This document shows positions 9,867-20,270 of a DNA stretch of 64,000 nucleotides, in pieces; the first letter of the stretch is position 1, and each line of letters opens with the position of its first letter. A program made the position numbers and the translations under genes. The notes beneath the pieces were generated by a model. That model was not told where the DNA came from and ran no database searches. It was given only the letters and a program-made list of their open reading frames with translations. This DNA is from Providencia zhijiangensis (GTDB taxonomy: Bacteria > Pseudomonadota > Gammaproteobacteria > Enterobacterales > Enterobacteriaceae): the NCBI RefSeq assembly GCF_030315915.2, contig NZ_CP135990.1, positions 2,170,001 through 2,234,000 of the forward strand, in the 5' to 3' direction.

Positions 9867-10817
9867 TTAAAAACGAACCAGTGCGGAGCCCCAAGTAAAG
9901 CCGCCACCAAATGCTTCTAATAACACTAATTGGCCACGCTGAATGCGACCATCGCGCACTGCTTCATCGAGTGCTGTTGGGACTGATGCCGCGGAAGTAT
10001 TTCCATGACGATCCAGCGTAACAACCACTTTATCCATGGTCATATCCAATTTTTTTGCGGTCGCGGAAATAATTCGTAAATTTGCTTGATGTGGAACTAA
10101 CCAATCAAGTTCTTCTTTTGCAATGTCATTTTGCGCCAATGTCTCATCGACGATATGGGCTAATTCACGCACAGCAACTTTGAATACTTCGTTACCTGTC
10201 ATGGACAAGTAAGCTTGGTCATCTGAACAGCGGCTACGGTTTGGTAAGGAGAGTAAATCCCCATAACGCCCGTCGGCATGTAGATGTGTAGAAATGATCC
10301 CTGGTTCTTCAGAAGCACCGATCACCACAGCACCCGCGGCATCACCAAATAGAATAATGGTTCCGCGATCATTTGGGTCTAAAGTTTTAGATAACGCATC
10401 CGCACCAATTACCAGTGCTTTTTTGGTCATGCCCGTTTTAACGAACTGATCAGCGATACTGATAGCATAAGTAAAACCGGCACAAGCCGCTGCCACATCA
10501 AATGCCGCGCAATCATTAATTTCCAGCATTTGCTGAATTTGACAGGCTGCGCTTGGGAATGCATGAGTTGCGGAGGTTGTCGCGACAATAATTAAACCAA
10601 TTTCACTGCTGTCGACCTGTGCCATTTCCAGCGCATTTTTTGCTGCTTGGAAACCCATTGTGGACACGTTCTCATCGTCAGCTGAAATTCGTCTCTCTTT
10701 AATACCCGTACGCGTTACAATCCATTCATCAGAAGTATCAACCATTTTTTCCAGATCAGCATTGGTACGAATTTGCGATGGCAAATAGCTGCCTGTTCCT
10801 AATATTTTACTGTACAT
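9867..10817 (-). CDS. fabH: 3-oxoacyl-ACP synthase III
   Basis: Starts fatty acid synthesis by condensing acetyl-CoA with malonyl-ACP. Catalytic Cys112 lies in [10 protein letters not shown]; the His and Asn of the triad are in [10 protein letters not shown] and [11 protein letters not shown]. 316 aa. It starts 3 bp after the plsX stop. Confidence 0.97.
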   Translation of the reverse strand: MYSKILGTGSYLPSQIRTNADLEKMVDTSDEWIVTRTGIKERRISADDENVSTMGFQAAKNALEMAQVDSSEIGLIIVATTSATHAFPSAACQIQQMLEINDCAAFDVAAACAGFTYAISIADQFVKTGMTKKALVIGADALSKTLDPNDRGTIILFGDAAGAVVIGASEEPGIISTHLHADGRYGDLLSLPNRSRCSDDQAYLSMTGNEVFKVAVRELAHIVDETLAQNDIAKEELDWLVPHQANLRIISATAKKLDMTMDKVVVTLDRHGNTSAASVPTALDEAVRDGRIQRGQLVLLEAFGGGFTWGSALVRF

Positions 10818-10820
10818 AGG

Positions 10821-11861
10821 TTATTGATCACTCCTGGGTAAAACAATATTAAGTCGAGCTGTTATTCTTTCGGGAACTTGTCGTTCAACAGCCTGTACCG
10901 CACGCTCAATTGCGGCTTTAAACGCATTTTCATTCGCTGCGCCATGGCTTTTAATAACAATCCCTTTTAATCCTAACAGAGTCGCGCCGTTATACTGGTC
11001 GGGGTTCATATCCCCAAAACGCTTCATTAGCCGTTTTTTCAACCATTTCTTAGCGAGTTGCATAAACCAACTGCTTTTTTTGTTCTCTTCACCGGCTGAT
11101 TTTAACAATGAAAGAATGACACGAATCACCCCTTCCATCGTTTTTAGTGAGACATTACCTGCGAAGCCGTCACACACTAATACATCTGTTTTACCTGTCA
11201 GCAACTCGTTGCCTTCAACATAACCAATGTAATTAATTGACGTCGTTTCTTTCAACATAGCGGCGGCTTCGCGGATATTGTCCAGCCCTTTACTCTCTTC
11301 TTCACCAATATTGAGTAAAGCGACTTTAGGTTGATTGATGTTGGCAACTTCTTCCGCCATCACCGAACCCATCACTGCAAACTGCACGAGCATTTCACTG
11401 CTGCAATTCACGTTAGCCCCTAAATCGAGGACAACGGTTTTTCCTTTTTTCTGATTTGGCAAAATGGTCATTAACGCTGGGCGCTCAATACCTTCAATTG
11501 ATTTTAACATCAATTTTGCCAAGCCCATCAATGCACCCGTATTACCCGCACTCACGCAAGCCTGTGCTTGGCCTGTCTTCACTAACTCTAATGCCACTCG
11601 CATTGACGTCCCTTTGCTTTGGCGAATTGCGTGGGATGGCTTAGCATCGTTGGCAATGACGTTTTCGGCAGGGATAATTTCGATACGCGAAATTTGCTCC
11701 GCACTTTGTTGTGCAAGCAAAGGATGAATGGCTTCGGGTTGACCGACAAGCAGTAATTTTAATGCTGGATTAGATGCCAGTGCCTGCAATGCAGCAGGCA
11801 CCGTGACGCGGGGACCAACATCCCCGCCCATGGCATCTAACGCGATGGTTAGACTAGCCAA
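10821..11861 (-). CDS. plsX: Phosphate acyltransferase PlsX
   Basis: Makes acyl-phosphate from acyl-ACP for phospholipid synthesis. Family motifs ALDAMGGD at the N-terminus, [11 protein letters not shown] and [15 protein letters not shown] are all present. The start is a TTG at 11861-11859 ([13 protein letters not shown]), chosen because it gives the family N-terminus; the ATG ten codons in would remove it. 346 aa. It lies 11 bp after rpmF, the conserved yceD-rpmF-plsX order. Confidence 0.93.
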   Translation of the reverse strand: MASLTIALDAMGGDVGPRVTVPAALQALASNPALKLLLVGQPEAIHPLLAQQSAEQISRIEIIPAENVIANDAKPSHAIRQSKGTSMRVALELVKTGQAQACVSAGNTGALMGLAKLMLKSIEGIERPALMTILPNQKKGKTVVLDLGANVNCSSEMLVQFAVMGSVMAEEVANINQPKVALLNIGEEESKGLDNIREAAAMLKETTSINYIGYVEGNELLTGKTDVLVCDGFAGNVSLKTMEGVIRVILSLLKSAGEENKKSSWFMQLAKKWLKKRLMKRFGDMNPDQYNGATLLGLKGIVIKSHGAANENAFKAAIERAVQAVERQVPERITARLNIVLPRSDQ

Positions 11862-11872
11862 AGTATCAACAA

Positions 11873-12043
11873 TTACTTGCTGATAACCTTACGGCCACGG
11901 TAGTAACCATCTGCAGTCACGTGGTGACGCAGGTGAGTTTCACCGGAAGTTTTATCTACAGAAACTAGGGTAGCAGTCAGTGCATCATGTGAACGACGCA
12001 TACCGCGTTTTGAACGAGTTGGTTTATTCTGTTGTACGGCCAT
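11873..12043 (-). CDS. rpmF: 50S ribosomal protein L32
   Basis: 56-aa basic ribosomal protein reading [20 protein letters not shown] with C-terminus [10 protein letters not shown]. It lies between yceD and plsX exactly as in E. coli, 12 bp after the yceD stop. A strong GGAGTAAGG ribosome binding site precedes the ATG. Expected to be co-transcribed with yceD. Confidence 0.97.
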   Translation of the reverse strand: MAVQQNKPTRSKRGMRRSHDALTATLVSVDKTSGETHLRHHVTADGYYRGRKVISK

Positions 12044-12055
12044 TGACCTTACTCC

Positions 12056-12580
12056 TTAAGTACTTTTCTTTAAACTGGCTAATACGGCAAATGGATTTGG
12101 CTTCTCTACCTCAGGAGGTAGTTCACCATACACCATGTCCGCTTCGGACACTTCACAGTGTTCAGAATCATGAACCGGAACCACTGGTAGGGATAGAATT
12201 ATTTCATCTTCTAACATTCCCAGCAAATTTATTTCACCAAATTCATCTACATAAACTGGTTCATACTGTTCCGGTAATGCTTCGGCCTTTTCGTCACTGA
12301 CGACAGGACTAAAACAATACGATACGTAGACATGATGTTTGAAATCTTTTCTGCAACGTTGGCATTGTAGGGTGACATCCAATTCAGAATGCCCCTCTAT
12401 GACCGTCAAGCGCTGATTATCAATTTTAAATGATAATTTGCTTTCAACATCACTATCTACACTGACTACTGATTCGGCAATTCGTGTAACTTGCTCAGGT
12501 GTGTAACTCCCGACATAGTCGAGGTTTTTCTGAGCTGCACGCTGCGCATCGATAGTCAGGGGTAATTTTACCTTTTGCAT
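12056..12580 (-). CDS. yceD: 23S rRNA accumulation protein YceD (DUF177)
   Basis: 174-aa DUF177 protein linked in E. coli to 23S rRNA accumulation. Conserved features: [11 protein letters not shown] start, the C-x2-C pair in [10 protein letters not shown], and the long conserved block [20 protein letters not shown]. First gene of the yceD-rpmF-plsX-fab run. Its ATG lies only a few bases past a strong predicted promoter (12590-12618), so the message may have almost no leader. Confidence 0.93.
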   Translation of the reverse strand: MQKVKLPLTIDAQRAAQKNLDYVGSYTPEQVTRIAESVVSVDSDVESKLSFKIDNQRLTVIEGHSELDVTLQCQRCRKDFKHHVYVSYCFSPVVSDEKAEALPEQYEPVYVDEFGEINLLGMLEDEIILSLPVVPVHDSEHCEVSEADMVYGELPPEVEKPNPFAVLASLKKST

Positions 12581-12589
12581 AAGGCGCGC

Positions 12590-12618
12590 ATATTAACTTT
12601 GTAATGAACTATAGTCAA
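12590..12618 (-). promoter_or_regulatory. Sigma70 promoter of yceD-rpmF-plsX operon
   Basis: On the minus strand TTGACT (12618-12613), a 17-bp spacer, then TAATAT (12595-12590). Both elements are near consensus. The expected start site, about 7 bases beyond the -10, falls at about 12583, within 3 bases of the yceD ATG (12580). Confidence 0.75.
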
Positions 12619-12722
12619 AGAAAAAGGCGGGATAAACTCGCCTTTTCACCAAAAAATCGCCGGTTAAGCGGATATAGTTTAAAATGAGTTAACCCTTTTG
12701 GCTATGAGTTTCGAGAAAAATC

Positions 12723-13307
12723 ATGAAATCGATTATTTTGGCGTCAACCTCTGAATACCGACAAGCCTTACTTAAGAAGCTGGGCATCCCATTTCTTGCT
12801 GCTGCGCCCAACATTGATGAAACCCCTGTTCTACAGGAATCGGCTCAAGCTTTAGTGATGCGCTTATCTCACGAAAAAGCCAATGCATTGGCTCAACAAT
12901 ATCCACAGCATTTAATTATTGGATCTGACCAAGTTTGCGTCATTGACGATAAAATCGTCGGAAAGCCGCATAATTTTGATAATGCCTTTAAACAACTCAA
13001 GGCAGCGTCAGGTCATCGGGTGACTTTTTATACTGGGCTTTGCTTATTAGATAGTGCGACAGGTAAATTCAATCTCCAGTGCGAACCCTTCGATGTCTAT
13101 TTTAGACAGCTCACGGATGAAGAGATCACCCAATACCTAAATAAAGACGAACCTTATCAATGTGCGGGCAGTTTTAAATCGGAAGGACTAGGCATTAGCC
13201 TGTTTGATAAACTTTCAGGGCGAGATCCAAACACGCTGATTGGTTTGCCAACTATTTTATTGCTGGAAATGTTACGCCAGCATGGGGTCAATCCACTCTT
13301 AGACTAA
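12723..13307 (+). CDS. yceF: Maf-type nucleotide pyrophosphatase YceF
   Basis: Maf/HAM1-like pyrophosphatase; the E. coli orthologue prefers m7GTP and related modified nucleotides. Motifs: [18 protein letters not shown] at the N-terminus, [13 protein letters not shown] with the catalytic Asp, [15 protein letters not shown]. 194 aa. It is divergent from yceD, as in E. coli, and convergent with rluC across a shared terminator. Confidence 0.93.
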   Translation: MKSIILASTSEYRQALLKKLGIPFLAAAPNIDETPVLQESAQALVMRLSHEKANALAQQYPQHLIIGSDQVCVIDDKIVGKPHNFDNAFKQLKAASGHRVTFYTGLCLLDSATGKFNLQCEPFDVYFRQLTDEEITQYLNKDEPYQCAGSFKSEGLGISLFDKLSGRDPNTLIGLPTILLLEMLRQHGVNPLLD

Positions 13308-13353
13308 ATAATAAGGTTAGCTAACCTGCCGGGAATCGCTAACCTTTATTATT
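13307..13353. terminator. Bidirectional terminator between yceF and rluC
   Basis: Inverted repeat with core GGTTAGC (13315-13321) and GCTAACC (13338-13344), extended by AAATAATAA on the left and TTTATTATT on the right, so both strands give a stem followed by U-rich sequence. Confidence 0.75.
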
Positions 13354-13357
13354 ACTG

Positions 13358-14314
13358 TTACTGTGCTTTTTTCGCTCTCAAGACTTTCAGGCACTGATTC
13401 AAATCGTTATGTAGCGGTGCAACAACTCGCATCTCTTCACCTGTTTTCGGATGAGTAAATTTCAGTGAATACGCGTGCAAGAACAAACGCTTCAATCCTG
13501 TATCTGCCAGCTGGCTATCAAATTGCTTATCACCATAACGATCATCAAAAGCAATTGGATGTCCTGCGTGTAAAGTATGTACGCGGATCTGATGAGTACG
13601 TCCAGTCACAGGGCTCGCCTTAACTAACGTCGCATTTTCAAATCGCTCTTCGACTTTAAAACGCGTTTCAGACGGCTTTCCTTCACTACTTACTCGAACA
13701 ATACGCTCACCGCTTTGTAAAATATTCTTCAATAATGGCGCTTGTACAACTTTAGTATGTGACTGCCAATTACCGCGTACCAACGCTAAATAATCTTTTT
13801 GCATCTGTTTTAAACGTAATTGCTCGTGAAGTGCACGTAGCGCTGAACGTTTTTTAGCGACCAATAAGATACCGGAAGTATCTCTGTCTAAACGATGTAC
13901 CAGCTCTAAAAAGCGGGCTTCTGGACGTAATGCGCGCAACCCTTCAATCACGCCAAAGCTTAATCCGCTACCACCATGAACTGCGGTGCCTGATGGCTTA
14001 TTGATCACTAGAATGGATTCGTCTTCAAATAGAATGCAGTCCGTTAATGCTGCCACCTTATCCAATTTCGCTGAAACAGGCGCAGTTTCACGCTCAGCAA
14101 CACGCACTGGCGGGACGCGAACTTGATCCCCTTCGAGTAGTTTGTATTCAGGCTTAATTCGCCCTTTGTTGACGCGCACTTCACCTTTACGGATGATGCG
14201 ATAAATCATGCTCTTAGGAACACCTTTTAACTTGCTCAGCAAGAAATTATCTATGCGTTGCCCTGCTTCGTCATCGCTAATATCAATAAATTGGACTTGG
14301 TTTTCTGTTTTCAT
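13358..14314 (-). CDS. rluC: 23S rRNA pseudouridine(955/2504/2580) synthase RluC
   Basis: Modifies three uridines in 23S rRNA. S4-like RNA-binding domain (GQRIDNFLLSKLKGVPKS...) followed by the RluA-family catalytic domain with Asp143 in HRLDRDTSG. The ATG at 14314 (MKTENQVQF) is chosen because it matches the E. coli start; the open frame extends 14 codons upstream. It is divergent from rne, as in E. coli. Confidence 0.94.
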   Translation of the reverse strand: MKTENQVQFIDISDDEAGQRIDNFLLSKLKGVPKSMIYRIIRKGEVRVNKGRIKPEYKLLEGDQVRVPPVRVAERETAPVSAKLDKVAALTDCILFEDESILVINKPSGTAVHGGSGLSFGVIEGLRALRPEARFLELVHRLDRDTSGILLVAKKRSALRALHEQLRLKQMQKDYLALVRGNWQSHTKVVQAPLLKNILQSGERIVRVSSEGKPSETRFKVEERFENATLVKASPVTGRTHQIRVHTLHAGHPIAFDDRYGDKQFDSQLADTGLKRLFLHAYSLKFTHPKTGEEMRVVAPLHNDLNQCLKVLRAKKAQ

Positions 14315-14930
14315 TCGGGAATGCGTTAACTCTGATTGATGAATAAATAGTCTCACTTACATCGGTATATCATACCGACTCCACGAATTTTTTTATGTTT
14401 TTTTTTAAATTGGTCAATTTCTGCATGATCGGCTCAATTTCTTAATAAAATTTCCATATAACTTACGTTGCACTTGCTATAATGCACTTGGCAATGGAAT
14501 AATAAGCGGTGCCAAGATGTTTAAAAACGAAAATTGGCTTTGCTATGTTAGCTTTAGGTGTTTTTGCACTTTCGGCTATAATTATTTTTAGCTAGTAGAA
14601 TACAAGTTAGACGTAATACTGTAGGAATTTATTATTTGATGGCGTAACGATGCTGCAATGGCGTAAGACATCTAACTAAATCAAATAAATTAGCGAGCAA
14701 CGAATTTTAGCTTATTGGGTTGGGAGTCTCCGTTTTCTAAGAAATCTACGGCATCCTGATTAAGAACGCTGAATTTTTAATCTAAAAATCAGGTTCACCG
14801 AATACTGCGCGTCTCTATACGAACGACTGCCGAGAGGTAGACGGCTTTGTAAAAATCATGAGGCCATCGGTTTACAGTAGCTCCTTCTTTCGCTGCTCTA
14901 TTATTTAAAAAATAATGAGTAAGTAATAAC
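14315..14930 (+). promoter_or_regulatory. rne promoter region and long 5' leader
   Basis: About 600 bp without a recognised gene, upstream of rne. In E. coli the rne leader is a structured autoregulatory target of RNase E. Here a consensus -10 TATAAT lies at 14478-14483 and a second TATAAT at about 14576, each preceded closely by TTGCAC. The leader contains AGTTAGA/TCTAACT arms (about 14605 and 14670), two copies of ATGGCGTAA, and a GCCG...CGGC hairpin near 14830. The last bases before the gene (GAGTAAGTAATAACATG) closely resemble the E. coli leader end. A GTG-started 28-codon frame (14509-14595) encodes a hydrophobic peptide; whether it is translated is unknown. Confidence 0.6.
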
Positions 14931-17900
14931 ATGAAAAGAATGCTAATCAACGCAACTCAACAGGAAGAGTTGCGTGTTGCCCTTGTTGACGGGCAACGAC
15001 TCTACGATTTGGATATTGAAAGCCCAGGTCATGAGCAAAAAAAAGCCAACATTTATAAAGGTAAAATCACCCGTATTGAACCAAGCCTCGAAGCTGCTTT
15101 TGTTGATTATGGCGCTGAAAGACACGGTTTCCTGCCTATCAAAGAAATCGCTCGCGAATACTTCCCAAGCAATTATCACTCCCAAGGTCGTCCTAACATC
15201 AAAGATGTGCTGAAAGAAGGCCAAGAGGTTATTGTTCAAGTTGATAAAGAAGAACGTGGTAACAAAGGTGCAGCCTTAACCACATTCATCAGCTTAGCGG
15301 GTAGTTATTTAGTTCTGATGCCAAACAACCCACGTGCCGGTGGTATTTCTCGCCGCATCGAAGGTGAAGATCGTACAGAATTAAAAGAAGCATTATCTTG
15401 CTTAGAAATTCCAGATGGCATGGGGCTTATCGTCCGTACTGCGGGTGTGGGTAAATCAGCAGAATCCCTGCAACAAGATTTACTGTATCGCTTACGTCAC
15501 TGGGAAGCGATTCAAAAAGCCGCAGAAAACCGTCCAGCTCCGTTCTTAATCCACCAAGAAAGTAATGTGATTGTCCGTGCTTTCCGTGATTATTTACGTC
15601 CTGACATCGGCGAAATCCTAATCGATAACCCGAAAGTGGTTGAGATGGCACGTAACCATATCGAAGCGATTGGTCGTGGTGATTTTGCTAGTAAAATTAA
15701 ACATTATAGTGGCGATGTTCCTCTATTTAGTCACTATCAAATCGAATCTCAAATCGAATCTGCGTTCCAGCGTGAAGTGCGTTTACCTTCTGGCGGTGCG
15801 TTAGTTATCGATACAACCGAAGCATTAACGGCTATTGATATCAACTCCTCACGCTCAACCCGTGGTGGTGATATCGAAGAAACCGCATTCAATACCAACC
15901 TTGAAGCCGCTGACGAAATTGCACGTCAATTACGTTTACGTGACTTAGGTGGACTGATTGTTATCGACTTTATCGATATGACTCCAGTACGCCACCAGCG
16001 TGAAGTTGAAAACCGCCTACGTGAAGCCGTTCGCCAAGACCGCGCGCGTATTCAAATCGCGCGTATTTCACGCTTTGGTCTGTTAGAAATGTCTCGTCAG
16101 CGTCTTAGCCCATCATTGGGTGAGTCCAGCCATCACGTCTGCCCACGCTGTACAGGTACGGGTACTATCCGTGATAACGAATCGCTGTCGCTGTCAGTAC
16201 TGCGTTTAATCGAAGAAGAAGCACTGAAAGAAAATACCCATGAAGTGCATGCGATTGTCCCAGTGCAAATCGCGTCATACTTGTTAAACGAAAAACGCCA
16301 AGCAGTTACAGAAATTGAACAACGTCAGCGTAACGTTCGCGTTGTGATTGTACCGAATGACCAGATGCAAACGCCTCACTTCCACGTCATCCGTATCCGT
16401 AAAGGTGAAGAAGTTCAAACCCTGAGCTACAACTTAGCCCAGTATCATGAAACTGAAACCTTAAACCACGGTGAAGAAGCGACGACTGAGCGTAAAGCAC
16501 CTGAACAACCTGCTATTTCAGCATTTGCACTGCAAGAGCCAGTTGAAGTTCCTGCACTGAAACCAAAAGAAGCTCCGGCTAAAGCACCAGTTCGTGCCAA
16601 AGTGGATGAGCAACCTAAAGTTGGTTTATTTAGCAAAATTGCCGCTTTCTTTAAAGGCCTCTTTGCTGAAGAAGAAAAAGCCGTTGAAAAACCAGCGCAG
16701 AAACCTCGTCAGAATAACAATGACCGTCGCCGCAATAATGATCGTCGTCGCAATAATAACGACCGCCGTAATAACAATCGTCGCGACCGCGATGATAATT
16801 ACGAAAATCGTGATAACCGCGACAATCGTGACAATCGCGATAACCGTAATAATCGCAATGCACAATCTGAAGATGCTGCAAACCGCAACAAGGGACGTAA
16901 TAACAAGAATACGAACCAAGTTGAAGAGCAAATTACTGACAGTGCAAACCGCGAAAATCAGCAGCAACGTCGTGATCAGCGTGCAGAACGTCGTCGTCGT
17001 CAAGATGAAAAACGTCAACAACAAACTGCAAAAACGCAGCAAGATAACCAGCAAACAGCTGTTGATAATGCCGTTCTAGAAAAAGATGAAGAACAACAAC
17101 GCCCTGTTGCTCCTCGTCGTGAACGTCGTCAATTAACACAAAAAATTCGTGTAACTGACAATGACCAAGCAGCAGAAACGTCAATGGTTGCTGATACCGC
17201 CGTTGTTGCAGAAAAATCTGCGCCGATTGCGGCATTACCAGCAGCAGTGAATGTTGAGAAAAAACAGGCTCATGTTTCTCTGGACGAAGATGACAACTTA
17301 GCGACTAACTCAGAACAATTGGATGATGATGAAAAACAAGACACCATCATTCCACGCCGTTCTCGTCGTTCACCTCGTCATCTGCGTGTGAGTGGTCAGC
17401 GTCGTCGCCGTTACCGTGATGAGCGTCATCTGAATAAATCACCAATGCCTTTAGCGGCGGCTGTAGCCTCCCCTGAATTAGCCTCTGGTAAAGTATTTAT
17501 TCGCTACCCTGTTGTTCAACCTCAACAAGAAAGCATGGCTATCATGACCAATGAAGAGATGCTGGAACAACAAAATACCGTTCAAGCGCCTGTGGTAGCT
17601 GCACCGATTGAACATGTTGAAGTGAAAGCCGAGCTCACTGAAGCCCCAGTTGCTACTGAAACTGTTATCGAAGCACCAAAAGTAGAAACTGAATCCAGCA
17701 TTGTTGTTGAAGCCGCTGCAATGGAAAGCGATATTGTTGAAAATGTTGTTGTTGAAAATGTTGTTGCTGAAAATGTAGCAGCAGACGTTATCGAAGAGAC
17801 AAAATCAGAAGTCGTTGAAACCCTGGTTGAAGTCCCTGTCGCTGAAGAAATCAAAACGGTTGTTGAACCTGTCGTTGAACCTGTCATTGCAGATGTGGTG

Positions 17901-18155
17901 ATTGAAACCGCAGTGACTGCAGCAGTCGTTGAAACTGCCGTGATTGAACCAGCTCCAACAGCAAATACAGTTAGCTTACATAAACGCCATGCATACTCAC
18001 CAATGACGAAAGCCCCAGCGCCTGCTGTAGTGGCTTCAGACTTTGAAATTAAAGAGTATCAACGTGAGCCATCAACCTTTGAATCTAAAGGTGCAGGTGG
18101 TCATGTGGCAGCCAATGTTGCGACATCAGAAATGGCAAAACCTGCTAGCTTCTGA
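14931..18155 (+). CDS. rne: Ribonuclease E
   Basis: Endoribonuclease and scaffold of the RNA degradosome on the inner membrane. 1074 aa. Catalytic half: S1 domain about residues 35-125, active-site Asp303 and Asp346, and zinc-link cysteines 404 and 407 in CPRCTGTG, the same numbering as E. coli. C-terminal half: amphipathic membrane-targeting helix [14 protein letters not shown] (about 565-578), an Arg/Asn/Asp-rich tract of NNDRR and DNRDNR repeats (about 597-640), the second arginine-rich segment [18 protein letters not shown], then a low-complexity Val/Glu/Ala tract with [10 protein letters not shown] repeats and a conserved end [14 protein letters not shown], probably the PNPase-binding part. 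Likely autoregulated through its leader. Confidence 0.97.
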   Translation: MKRMLINATQQEELRVALVDGQRLYDLDIESPGHEQKKANIYKGKITRIEPSLEAAFVDYGAERHGFLPIKEIAREYFPSNYHSQGRPNIKDVLKEGQEVIVQVDKEERGNKGAALTTFISLAGSYLVLMPNNPRAGGISRRIEGEDRTELKEALSCLEIPDGMGLIVRTAGVGKSAESLQQDLLYRLRHWEAIQKAAENRPAPFLIHQESNVIVRAFRDYLRPDIGEILIDNPKVVEMARNHIEAIGRGDFASKIKHYSGDVPLFSHYQIESQIESAFQREVRLPSGGALVIDTTEALTAIDINSSRSTRGGDIEETAFNTNLEAADEIARQLRLRDLGGLIVIDFIDMTPVRHQREVENRLREAVRQDRARIQIARISRFGLLEMSRQRLSPSLGESSHHVCPRCTGTGTIRDNESLSLSVLRLIEEEALKENTHEVHAIVPVQIASYLLNEKRQAVTEIEQRQRNVRVVIVPNDQMQTPHFHVIRIRKGEEVQTLSYNLAQYHETETLNHGEEATTERKAPEQPAISAFALQEPVEVPALKPKEAPAKAPVRAKVDEQPKVGLFSKIAAFFKGLFAEEEKAVEKPAQKPRQNNNDRRRNNDRRRNNNDRRNNNRRDRDDNYENRDNRDNRDNRDNRNNRNAQSEDAANRNKGRNNKNTNQVEEQITDSANRENQQQRRDQRAERRRRQDEKRQQQTAKTQQDNQQTAVDNAVLEKDEEQQRPVAPRRERRQLTQKIRVTDNDQAAETSMVADTAVVAEKSAPIAALPAAVNVEKKQAHVSLDEDDNLATNSEQLDDDEKQDTIIPRRSRRSPRHLRVSGQRRRRYRDERHLNKSPMPLAAAVASPELASGKVFIRYPVVQPQQESMAIMTNEEMLEQQNTVQAPVVAAPIEHVEVKAELTEAPVATETVIEAPKVETESSIVVEAAAMESDIVENVVVENVVAENVAADVIEETKSEVVETLVEVPVAEEIKTVVEPVVEPVIADVVIETAVTAAVVETAVIEPAPTANTVSLHKRHAYSPMTKAPAPAVVASDFEIKEYQREPSTFESKGAGGHVAANVATSEMAKPASF

Positions 18156-18174
18156 TTTTAGCAAGTCACTGACG

Positions 18175-18209
18175 AAAGCCTTGATGGGAAACTATCAAGG
18201 CTTTTTTTT
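18175..18209 (+). terminator. rne terminator
   Basis: Stem AAGCCTTGAT / ATCAAGGCTT with an 8-base loop followed by eight Ts, 20 bp after the rne stop. Confidence 0.9.
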
Positions 18210-18301
18210 GCCCAAAAAAATTGGGCCTGTTGTAATTTATTAAATACTAACGAAATTTATCATCTTAAAATCTTTGACGAAATATCGTAGATAACTGCAT
18301 T

Positions 18302-18328
18302 GTACATTTGCATAAAAGACATATGTAC
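18302..18328. promoter_or_regulatory. Inverted repeat upstream of colicin-like gene
   Basis: GTACAT (18302-18307) and ATGTAC (18323-18328), 15 bases apart, about 35 bp before the start codon. Possible operator. No LexA-type CTGT-N8-ACAG box, the usual colicin control site, was found in this gap. Confidence 0.25.
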
Positions 18329-18360
18329 CGTGGGAAAGCACACTTAATGAGGATATTTCT

Positions 18361-19235
18361 ATGGATTATGATTATACACAAATAGACCATTGGAAAAATG
18401 GCCATGCCTATGCAAGCGATGGTGTATTACTACTCCCAACCCTTCATGTAAGTTACAACAGAATTCTGCCTGACCACATTCTGAATGCGATGGCAAAAGG
18501 ATTATGCGGAGTTTGTGGGATCGGTAATTGCCGTTTCGAAAAGACATCCCCTTATAAAAAAATGTTAAGCGCCTATCACAGTGGACAACTTGAATTAATG
18601 TATACCATTTATTGGCGCTCTTTTGGCGGGTTGTACCCAATGATGAAACCGAAAATAGAGCAGGATTTAAATGAAATAAATAAAATAGAGTCAGAGGAGA
18701 TTAAGGAGTCAGTTAAATTTACAACTGATTTTTATAAAGACGTTTTTAATACCTATGGAAAAAAGCAGAAAAACTGGCTAAAACTATAGCGGAGCAATCC
18801 AGAGGAAAAAGGATTCGTAATGTTGAAGATGCATTAAGAGCTTATGATAAATATAAAACTAATATTAATAAAAAGATCGATACTAAAAACCGGAAAATTA
18901 TTGCATCAGCATTAGAATCACTCAACGTTGATGAGATTGCAAAAAACTTGAAAAAATTCAGTAAAGGCATGGGCTTTGTAAACTATTCAATTGATGCTAA
19001 CGACCTAAGAATTGAATTGGTTAAAGCCGTAGAAACCGATAATTGGAGGCCATTTTTTGTGAAAGTAGAAACTATATTAATAGGAATTAGTGCTACGGGT
19101 ATTGCTGGCTTAGGTTTTAGTTTTTTATTAGGTGGACCAGTTGGTATATTAGGCTATGGACTCATACTTGCCGGAATAGGGTCTCTAATTGATGATAGCT
19201 TGGTAGAAAAAGCAAATAAGCTAGTTGGTCTATAG
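18361..19235 (+). CDS. Colicin-type pore-forming protein, -1 frame shift at A6
   Basis: Two overlapping frames make one protein of about 290 aa. Frame 1 (18361-18789, 142 aa) opens with MDYDYTQIDHWKNGHAYASD, no family recognised. Re-entry one base back at GGA-AAA-AAG (18757-18765) continues as AEKLAKTIAEQSRGKRIRNV and reads to the stop at 19233-19235. The second part is a pore-forming colicin channel domain: GKRIRNVEDALRAYDKYK, NWRPFFVKVE, then the hydrophobic hairpin GISATGIAGLGFSFLLGGP / VGILGYGLILAGIGSLIDD and end SLVEKANKLVG. The -1 frame has a stop at 18747-18749, so the channel domain can only be joined to frame 1 in a 40-base window. There is no TonB box or long receptor domain; colicins are usually 400-600 aa. 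Shine-Dalgarno GAGGA precedes the ATG. A pseudogene, a consensus error or programmed frameshifting are all possible. Confidence 0.8.
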
Positions 19236-19262
19236 TAAGCCACAAGAAGGCAGTTCATTTGA

Positions 19263-19592
19263 TTACTGCCATCTTTTTATAAATATAGTTATTATAAATA
19301 TTAACGTTATTGGAATTGCGAAGGAAAAAACAACACCATGATACAAAGCTAATCCTCCAGCCTTACCTGGAGTGTCCATCAACAAGCCTCTACTCCAAAA
19401 TTCTTTAGTAGTAAAAATTAAAAAAAAGCTTTCCACAGCCCATTTAGCCAGCGGGAAAATTACAATACCAATAATGCTTATCAGTATAATTAATGGTTTA
19501 TATTTAAGCTCATTATCTAAACAAGAGTATAAAAATAATGAACCCATAAACCATCCCCAGCACATATTTTTAATATAATATCGTTTATTCAT
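19263..19592 (-). CDS. Colicin E1-type immunity protein
   Basis: 109-aa membrane protein with about three hydrophobic segments. It resembles the colicin E1 immunity family: start MNKRYYIKNMCWG (E1 Imm starts with a similar RYYIKN-G), central FPLAKWAVESFFLIFTTKEFW and an IPITL-containing last helix. It is encoded convergently just beyond the toxin stop, the arrangement standard for pore-forming colicins. The ATG at 19592 is preferred over an in-frame TTG at 19610 because it gives the family N-terminus. It should protect the inner membrane from the 18361-19235 product. Confidence 0.78.
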   Translation of the reverse strand: MNKRYYIKNMCWGWFMGSLFLYSCLDNELKYKPLIILISIIGIVIFPLAKWAVESFFLIFTTKEFWSRGLLMDTPGKAGGLALYHGVVFSFAIPITLIFIITIFIKRWQ

Positions 19593-19787
19593 TGCGTGTT
19601 TTCTTACCAACTAAAGAGTTAATGATAACAAAAAACATATGCGAATGAAAACTCATAGTAAAACTAAGTTATTAATATATATGTATTTTAAATCCAATCA
19701 ACTAATCATTAAGTAAACCATCTCATTTTATTACTAAAAAAAAGCTGAGACATAGCTCAGCTTCCTTAAAATTACGTCAGGCGATAA

Positions 19788-20120
19788 TTACTTAGTTTCA
19801 GGTCGCGCCAGCTCACCCATCTCTTTAAGCTTTTTAGAGATCTCACGACGCTCTTTGGATAATTCAGCATTCTTGATGATGTAATCATCGATACGATCAT
19901 CATAGTCGCTACGCATGTTTGCAATGATGCCATGGATATCATCAATGGACATACCTGGTTTGATATACTCACTCAGGTTATCTAACAGCAGAACACGCTT
20001 TTGGTTATCACGAATTTTCTTTTCGTTATCCGTGATTTCGCGACGAATTTTATTTTTACGACGAAACATACGCACAAATTCCAGTACATTCTGGAAAGTA
20101 GGTTTGTTGGCGTTGTCCAT
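19788..20120 (-). CDS. yeeX: DUF496 family protein YeeX
   Basis: 110-aa charged helical protein of unknown function. Nearly the whole length matches the YeeX pattern: [65 protein letters not shown]. Predicted mostly coiled coil. In E. coli yeeX lies in the same broad region as sbcB. A good Shine-Dalgarno (GGGGAT) precedes the ATG. Confidence 0.93.
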   Translation of the reverse strand: MDNANKPTFQNVLEFVRMFRRKNKIRREITDNEKKIRDNQKRVLLLDNLSEYIKPGMSIDDIHGIIANMRSDYDDRIDDYIIKNAELSKERREISKKLKEMGELARPETK

Positions 20121-20201
20121 GTTTAAAATCCCCTATTCAATAATCAAAATGTATTGTCTATTAACACAATACCTTCTTCTAGGGTCACCTTACAAGACAC
20201 A

Positions 20202-20270
20202 TTCGCTATTTTATTGATTTAATGTTACTCATAACATCTTGGTATTGATTCAATACACGGATCACTGTTT
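20202..20270 (-). pseudogene. Possible parE C-terminal relic
   Basis: In a frame overlapping the end of the parD-like gene the minus strand reads SKYSKTVIRVLNQYQDV and continues MSNIKSIK to a stop at about 20202. R-V-L-x4-D is typical of the last strand of ParE toxins. Only about 25 codons remain, consistent with an internal deletion of the toxin. Short, so tentative. Confidence 0.35.

Noticed and set aside
16594..17079. Long alternative-frame and antisense ORFs within rne
   Set aside because: They arise from the repetitive Arg/Asn/Asp codons of the RNase E scaffold; low-complexity products and no ribosome binding site.
18210..18360. SOS (LexA) box for the colicin-like gene
   Set aside because: No CTGT-N8-ACAG pair could be found upstream of the start codon.
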